From Acidobacteriota bacterium (GTDB taxonomy: Bacteria > Acidobacteriota > Terriglobia > Terriglobales > Acidobacteriaceae), in the NCBI GenBank assembly GCA_021781255.1, contig JAJXXG010000401.1:1-8733 (forward strand): a stretch of DNA of 8,733 nt, read 5' to 3'. The position numbers and the translations under genes were made by a program. This document shows, in pieces, positions 5,818 through 8,733 of the stretch. Position 1 is the stretch's first letter. Each line of letters opens with the position of its first letter. The notes beneath the pieces are model-generated. The model saw only the letters and a program-made list of their open reading frames with translations. It ran no database searches and had not been told where the DNA came from.

Positions 5818-6951
5818 ATGGAAGTGGAAATTCCGGTAATGGACGAAGACAAGCAGAAGGGAAGTGAGCCGCCGAAGGGACGCGACGACTCGCAGAAAGA
5901 ACCGGCAGGGAGCGATTCCGGCAAGGCGAAGGACGCTAAAGTTGCGCCGGAGCGCAAGAAGACCCGCGGTCTGAGCGAGGACAAGCGCTTCAAGCTCTTC
6001 AGCGGCACAGCCAACCCCAAGCTGGCCGAGGCCATCGGCAAGCACGTCGGGGTTCCGGTGGGCGAAGCCAAGCTGCAGCGTTTTGCCGACGGCGAGGTTT
6101 ACTTTCAACTGCTTGAGAACGTGCGCGGCGTGGATGTTTTCGTGGTGCAGCCCACCTGCTATCCGGTGGACCAGCACCTGGTGGAGCTTTTGGTGATGAT
6201 TGATGCGCTGAAGCGGGCCTCGGCGGCCCGGATCACGGTGGTGGTGCCTTACTATGGCTACGCCCGCCAGGATCGCAAAGACCGCCCGCGCGTGGCCATC
6301 AGCGCCAAGCTCATCGCCGACCTGTTGACGACCGCGGGCGCCAATCGTGCGCTCTTTGTCGACCTGCATGCCGCACAGATCCAGGGCTTTTTCAACATTC
6401 CCGTCGACCACCTCTTCGCCAGCCCGGTCCTGGTGAGCTATTTCCGCGAGCTGAAGCTGCCCAATCTGACCGTCGTTTCGCCCGATGCGGGCGGCGTGGA
6501 GCGTGCGCGCTTCTTCGCGCAAAAAGTTGGCGCGCCGCTGGCCATCGTAGACAAGCGCCGCACCGGCATGAACATCGCTGAAATCATGCACGTCGTGGGC
6601 GACGTCGAAGGCCAGACCTGCCTCATCATCGACGACATCATCGACACCGCCGGCACGCTTGTAAAAACTGTCGACGCGCTCTACAACTCCGGCGCTGCCG
6701 CGGTCTATGCCTGCGCCAGCCACGCCGTACTTTCAGGCCCGGCCATCGAGCGCATTGCCAACTCCCGGCTGAAACAGGTGGTGGTGACTGACACCATCCC
6801 TCTGCGCGAGTCGGCGCAACAGCTAACCTTGCCGACGAACGATCCGGCGCAGACTTTACCAAGGATCAAGGTGCTCACCATTGCAGGGCTGCTGGGCGCA
6901 GCCATCGAGAGCATTCATATGGAGACCAGTGTGAGCTCGCTGTTTTCGTGA
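5818..6951 (+). CDS. prs: Ribose-phosphate pyrophosphokinase (PRPP synthetase)
   Basis: The product makes 5-phosphoribosyl 1-pyrophosphate from ribose 5-phosphate and ATP, feeding purine, pyrimidine, NAD, His and Trp synthesis in the cytoplasm. Visible motifs are FADGE (89-93), the ATP-site flexible-loop motif YGYARQDRK (146-154), VDLHAAQIQGFF (181-192), SPDAGGVERAR (221-231), the catalytic-loop DKRR (245-248) and the PRPP-binding loop LIIDDIIDTAGT (269-280). The catalytic core from FKLFSGTANPKLAEA (about residue 58) onward matches class I enzymes of about 315 residues. The protein has 377 residues because of an N-terminal extension of about 55 residues that is Lys/Glu/Asp/Ser/Pro-rich and probably disordered. 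The start at 5818 is preceded by GGAGG (5803-5807) at 10 bases; ATG 5839 would shorten the tail by 7 residues. tRNA-Gln lies 60 bases upstream. Confidence 0.96.
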   Translation: MEVEIPVMDEDKQKGSEPPKGRDDSQKEPAGSDSGKAKDAKVAPERKKTRGLSEDKRFKLFSGTANPKLAEAIGKHVGVPVGEAKLQRFADGEVYFQLLENVRGVDVFVVQPTCYPVDQHLVELLVMIDALKRASAARITVVVPYYGYARQDRKDRPRVAISAKLIADLLTTAGANRALFVDLHAAQIQGFFNIPVDHLFASPVLVSYFRELKLPNLTVVSPDAGGVERARFFAQKVGAPLAIVDKRRTGMNIAEIMHVVGDVEGQTCLIIDDIIDTAGTLVKTVDALYNSGAAAVYACASHAVLSGPAIERIANSRLKQVVVTDTIPLRESAQQLTLPTNDPAQTLPRIKVLTIAGLLGAAIESIHMETSVSSLFS

Positions 6952-7081
6952 GAGAACAGAGAGCGGAGATCAGGAATCAGAAAAGGTGATTCCTGATTTG
7001 AACCATCAACCTATAGCCAGTTGTAAGCGGATAGTTTTCGGAAATCGGTGAACGAGTTTTTCTACCTGATCTCTGTTCTCT
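6951..7081. repeat. Nested inverted repeats in the prs-rplY spacer
   Basis: Outer arms AGAGAACAGAG (6951-6961) and CTCTGTTCTCT (7071-7081) are perfect 11-base complements enclosing 109 bases. Inside the left end is a compact hairpin, ATCAGGAATCA (6969-6979) with TGATTCCTGAT (6987-6997), also 11 perfect pairs around a 7-base loop. The outer left arm begins on the last base of the prs stop codon. The inner hairpin could act as a processing site or weak terminator for prs, but only ATTT follows it. Short words GATCAGG, GATCTCT and AACAGAG recur through the spacer. I see no coding sequence between 6952 and 7151. Confidence 0.6.
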
Positions 7082-7151
7082 GATCTCTGGCTCCAGCAAA
7101 GGGAGCGGCCTCAAGCCGTGCCCGATCTTTCAAGAAACGAGAAGTCGCAAA

Positions 7152-7853
7152 ATGCCAGAAGTTGTCATAGCCAGGCCCCGCGAGGGCAAGTTCAATAAGA
7201 ACGCCGCGCGCCGCGTACGCGCCGCGGGCAAGATTCCGGCCGTGCTCTACGGTTCCGGACAAGATCCTGTAGCCGTCGAAGTTGATCCCAAGCAGATTTC
7301 CCGGATCCTCTTCTCTGAGACCGGCCATAACACCATCTTCGATGTCGAAGTCGCAGGCCGTCCCATGGCCAAAGCCATGATCGTCGACTGGCAGCGCGAG
7401 CCGATCAAGGATCAGTTGATCCACATCGACCTGAAGCGCATTGCCATGGACAAGGTTCTTCACGTCAAGGTGCGCGTCAAGCTGCTGGGCATACCGGTGG
7501 GCGTCAAGACCGAAGGCGGCATCCTTGACCAGGTGATGCGCGAAGTCGAGGTCGAGTGCCTGCCTGCTGACATTCCCAGCCATATTGATGTGGATGTAAG
7601 CGAGTTGGGGATGCACCAGGTAGTGCGCGTCAGCGGCCTGCCGCACTCCGAAAAGATCAAGTATCTGACCGCGGAAGACGCGACCGTGGCCCATGTGGTG
7701 GCAATTCGCGAAGAAGTGGTTGCTGCGCCTGAGGCGGCGGAAGGTGCCGAGGCAGGGGCGGCAGCGGCAGCGGCGGGTGAGGGAGCTGGCACGGCCGAAC
7801 CCGAGGTGGCCAAGAAGGGCAAGACCGAGGCCGAAACGCCAGCAAAGAAGTAG
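7152..7853 (+). CDS. rplY: 50S ribosomal protein bL25, long CTC form
   Basis: bL25 binds 5S rRNA in the large ribosomal subunit; the long CTC form is also linked to general stress in other bacteria. Residues about 5-93 form the L25 5S-binding domain (NAARRVRAAGKIPAVLYG at 17-34, IVDWQREPIKDQLIHIDL at 77-94). Residues about 100-187 form the CTC C-terminal beta domain (GVKTEGGILDQVMREVEVECLP at 117-138). The last 45 residues are a low-complexity Ala/Glu/Gly stretch ending in a Lys-rich tail (KKGKTEAETPAKK), probably flexible. Length 233 fits the long form. GAGAAG (7139-7144), 7 bases before the ATG, is a modest ribosome binding site. pth lies directly downstream in the same reading frame, separated only by this gene's TAG stop. 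Confidence 0.95.
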   Translation: MPEVVIARPREGKFNKNAARRVRAAGKIPAVLYGSGQDPVAVEVDPKQISRILFSETGHNTIFDVEVAGRPMAKAMIVDWQREPIKDQLIHIDLKRIAMDKVLHVKVRVKLLGIPVGVKTEGGILDQVMREVEVECLPADIPSHIDVDVSELGMHQVVRVSGLPHSEKIKYLTAEDATVAHVVAIREEVVAAPEAAEGAEAGAAAAAAGEGAGTAEPEVAKKGKTEAETPAKK

Positions 7854-7890
7854 ACCTTGGGTGAGTCGAACGAATCCCGACAGCCCAGCA

Positions 7891-7912
7891 AGCATTCGCC
7901 GCGGCGGATGCT
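7891..7912. repeat. 22-base near-perfect palindrome at the 5' end of pth
   Basis: The two 11-base halves, AGCATTCGCCG and CGGCGGATGCT, are complementary except for one T-G wobble. The right half contains the ATG at 7908. A second palindrome, GGACTC-T-GAGTCC, follows at 7919-7931. In RNA the first would form a stable GC-rich hairpin around the candidate start codon. It may be a dispersed repeat copy or a translational control element. Confidence 0.5.
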
Positions 7913-8564
7913 CGCCGGGGACTCTGAGTCCGTCGCCGGGCGTGGCCCTTTCCTTATCGTGGGCCTTGGCAATCCTGGCCTTGAGTATCTGTGGACCCCG
8001 CACAACGCGGGTTTCATGGCCATTGACCGCATCGCCGAACAGGAGGGCGTTGTGGTCCAGAACAGGCGTTGCCGGGCCAACACTGCGACCTGCCGAATTG
8101 CGGGCCGCAAGGTGGTCCTGGCAAAGCCGGAAACCTATATGAACCTGAGTGGCGCTGCTGTCGCCGCTCTGGTTCGAGAGTTCGAAACGGACCCGGCCCG
8201 GGATCTGCTCGTGATTTACGACGAGCTGGATCTGACGCTGGGAACGTTCAAGATCAGGGAGCGCGGTTCGCCCGCCGGGCACAACGGAGCCCGCAGTATT
8301 ACCGGCGCCCTGGGTAGTGAAGAGTGGTTGCGCTTGCGCATTGGCGTCGGCCTCGATTTACCCGCCGAGGCGATTGCAGCCGGCGGAGGAAAGCGGCCGG
8401 GCAGAGATTACCTGCTCTCGCCCATGCGCAAGGCGGATCTGGCGGTGCTGGACGAGGTTTTGGACCGGGTGGCAACTGCCACGCGGCGCATCATGGAGGA
8501 CGGTCCAGGGCCGGCCATGAACGAATTTAACCGCCGCGACAAGAACGGCGCGGCCGAAATGTAG
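7908..8564 (+). CDS. pth: Peptidyl-tRNA hydrolase
   Basis: Pth cleaves peptidyl-tRNA dropped from ribosomes, recycling tRNA in the cytoplasm. Numbered from ATG 7908 the protein has 218 residues. FLIVGLGNPG is at 15-24, TPHNAGF with the catalytic His32 at 30-36, KPETYMNLSG at 73-82, YDELDL with catalytic Asp105 at 104-109, and GSPAGHNG at 120-127. A conserved C-terminal helix region and NEFNRR end follow. All active-site residues are present. The start is uncertain: Pth normally begins a few residues before the first beta-strand, yet the only in-frame starts are ATG 7908 (14 residues before it) and TTG 7857 (31 residues before it, 3 bases after the rplY stop, weak ribosome binding site). I chose ATG because 7857-7907 looks like palindrome/repeat DNA. 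Translational coupling to rplY is likely. Confidence 0.93.
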   Translation: MLAGDSESVAGRGPFLIVGLGNPGLEYLWTPHNAGFMAIDRIAEQEGVVVQNRRCRANTATCRIAGRKVVLAKPETYMNLSGAAVAALVREFETDPARDLLVIYDELDLTLGTFKIRERGSPAGHNGARSITGALGSEEWLRLRIGVGLDLPAEAIAAGGGKRPGRDYLLSPMRKADLAVLDEVLDRVATATRRIMEDGPGPAMNEFNRRDKNGAAEM

Positions 8565-8568
8565 AAAG

Positions 8569-8590
8569 CAGGGATCAGGATCAGGGTCGG
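8569..8590. repeat. GATCAGG word repeat after pth
   Basis: CAGGGATCAGG (8569-8579) is followed by ATCAGGGTCGG, giving overlapping degenerate copies of the GATCAGG word. The same 11-mer is found inside ispE at 4768-4778, and GATCAGG also occurs in the prs-rplY spacer (6968-6974). It begins 5 bases after the pth stop codon. Confidence 0.5.
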
Positions 8591-8619
8591 GAACGATTGC
8601 AATCGCAAGCTTTCCGCGG

Positions 8620-8647
8620 ACCACTGACCACTGATCACTGACCACTG
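8620..8647. repeat. Heptamer tandem repeat (4 x ACCACTG) upstream of rpsF
   Basis: Four head-to-tail 7-base units are seen: ACCACTG (8620-8626), ACCACTG (8627-8633), ATCACTG (8634-8640) and ACCACTG (8641-8647). Only one base departs from perfect repetition. The array ends immediately before the rpsF Shine-Dalgarno TGAGGA (8648-8653), so it lies in the leader of the ribosomal protein gene. Confidence 0.8.
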
Positions 8648-8659
8648 TGAGGAATGCTG

Positions 8660-8733
8660 ATGTCGCGTTTGTATGAAGTGATGTTTATTATCCGCCCCGA
8701 TGTGGAGGACGAGGAAGCCGACAAGCTGATTGC
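8660..8733 (+). CDS. rpsF: 30S ribosomal protein bS6, N-terminal part
   Basis: The first 24 residues are visible before the window ends. MSRLYEVMFIIRPDVEDEEA matches the N-terminal strand of bS6 (xxYExxFIxxPD), which binds 16S rRNA together with bS18 in the platform of the small subunit. The start at 8660 is preceded by TGAGGA (8648-8653) with 6 bases of spacing; an in-frame ATG at 8654 directly abuts that site and is less likely. Downstream genes, outside this window, would usually include rpsR and rplI. The upstream spacer of 95 bases is filled with repeat words and contains a perfect palindrome, CGATTGCAATCG (8594-8605). Confidence 0.88.
   Translation, partial: MSRLYEVMFIIRPDVEDEEADKLI

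Noticed and set aside
5695..6723. Minus-strand open frame (342 codons) antisense to prs and running into the tRNA
   Set aside because: It overlaps a clear PRPP synthetase and tRNA-Gln on the opposite strand, and its product is low-complexity with no motif.
7062..8282. Minus-strand open frame (406 codons) antisense to rplY and pth
   Set aside because: Both plus-strand genes are unmistakable. The antisense frame spans a spacer and two genes, which is typical of a GC-driven shadow.
8565..8650. CRISPR-like array in the repeat-filled spacer
   Set aside because: Units are 7 bases long and directly adjacent, with no unique spacers and no cas genes in the window.
8565..8659. S6:S18-binding autoregulatory RNA motif in the rpsF leader
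   Set aside because: Such a leader motif is known in many bacteria, but I could not draw its hairpin with the CCG bulge here; the leader is mostly tandem repeat.

Overview
The window reads as a high-GC chromosomal segment of an Acidobacteriota bacterium, most likely class Terriglobia (Acidobacteriaceae-like). This rests on two things. First, the order ispE - tRNA-Gln - prs - rplY - pth - rpsF is, as I recall, typical of that group. Second, the IspE and long-form bL25 sequences have the flavour of that group. No search was possible, so the assignment is an inference.

Left part (1-4211). The 5' end of an unidentified acidic protein leaves the window on the minus strand at base 1. A 50-residue membrane protein with a CxxC motif (312-464, +) follows. 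It converges, with a 6-base gap, on a secreted dipeptidyl-peptidase IV-type serine peptidase (471-2747, -) that starts at TTG behind a perfect Shine-Dalgarno. A DUF2252 kinase-like protein (2886-4211, +) is divergent from the peptidase across a 138-base shared promoter region.

Right part (4386-8733). All genes are on the plus strand: ispE (isoprenoid precursor synthesis), tRNA-Gln(TTG), prs (PRPP synthesis), rplY (50S protein bL25/CTC), pth (peptidyl-tRNA hydrolase) and the first 24 codons of rpsF (30S protein bS6). This is a housekeeping cluster. tRNA-Gln, bL25, Pth and bS6 all serve translation, and Prs supplies PRPP for nucleotide synthesis.

I see no defence island, phage, IS element or CRISPR array. 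The unusual layer is repeat DNA threaded between and inside these conserved genes. Short degenerate 'word' repeats with inverted arms occupy the ispE-tRNA, prs-rplY and pth-rpsF spacers. A related hairpin-bearing repeat sits in frame inside ispE, adding roughly 35-40 residues to the enzyme. An identical 11-mer, CAGGGATCAGG, occurs both in that ispE insertion and in the pth-rpsF spacer. A fourfold heptamer tandem repeat ends directly at the rpsF ribosome binding site. These repeats are the most interesting content of the window.
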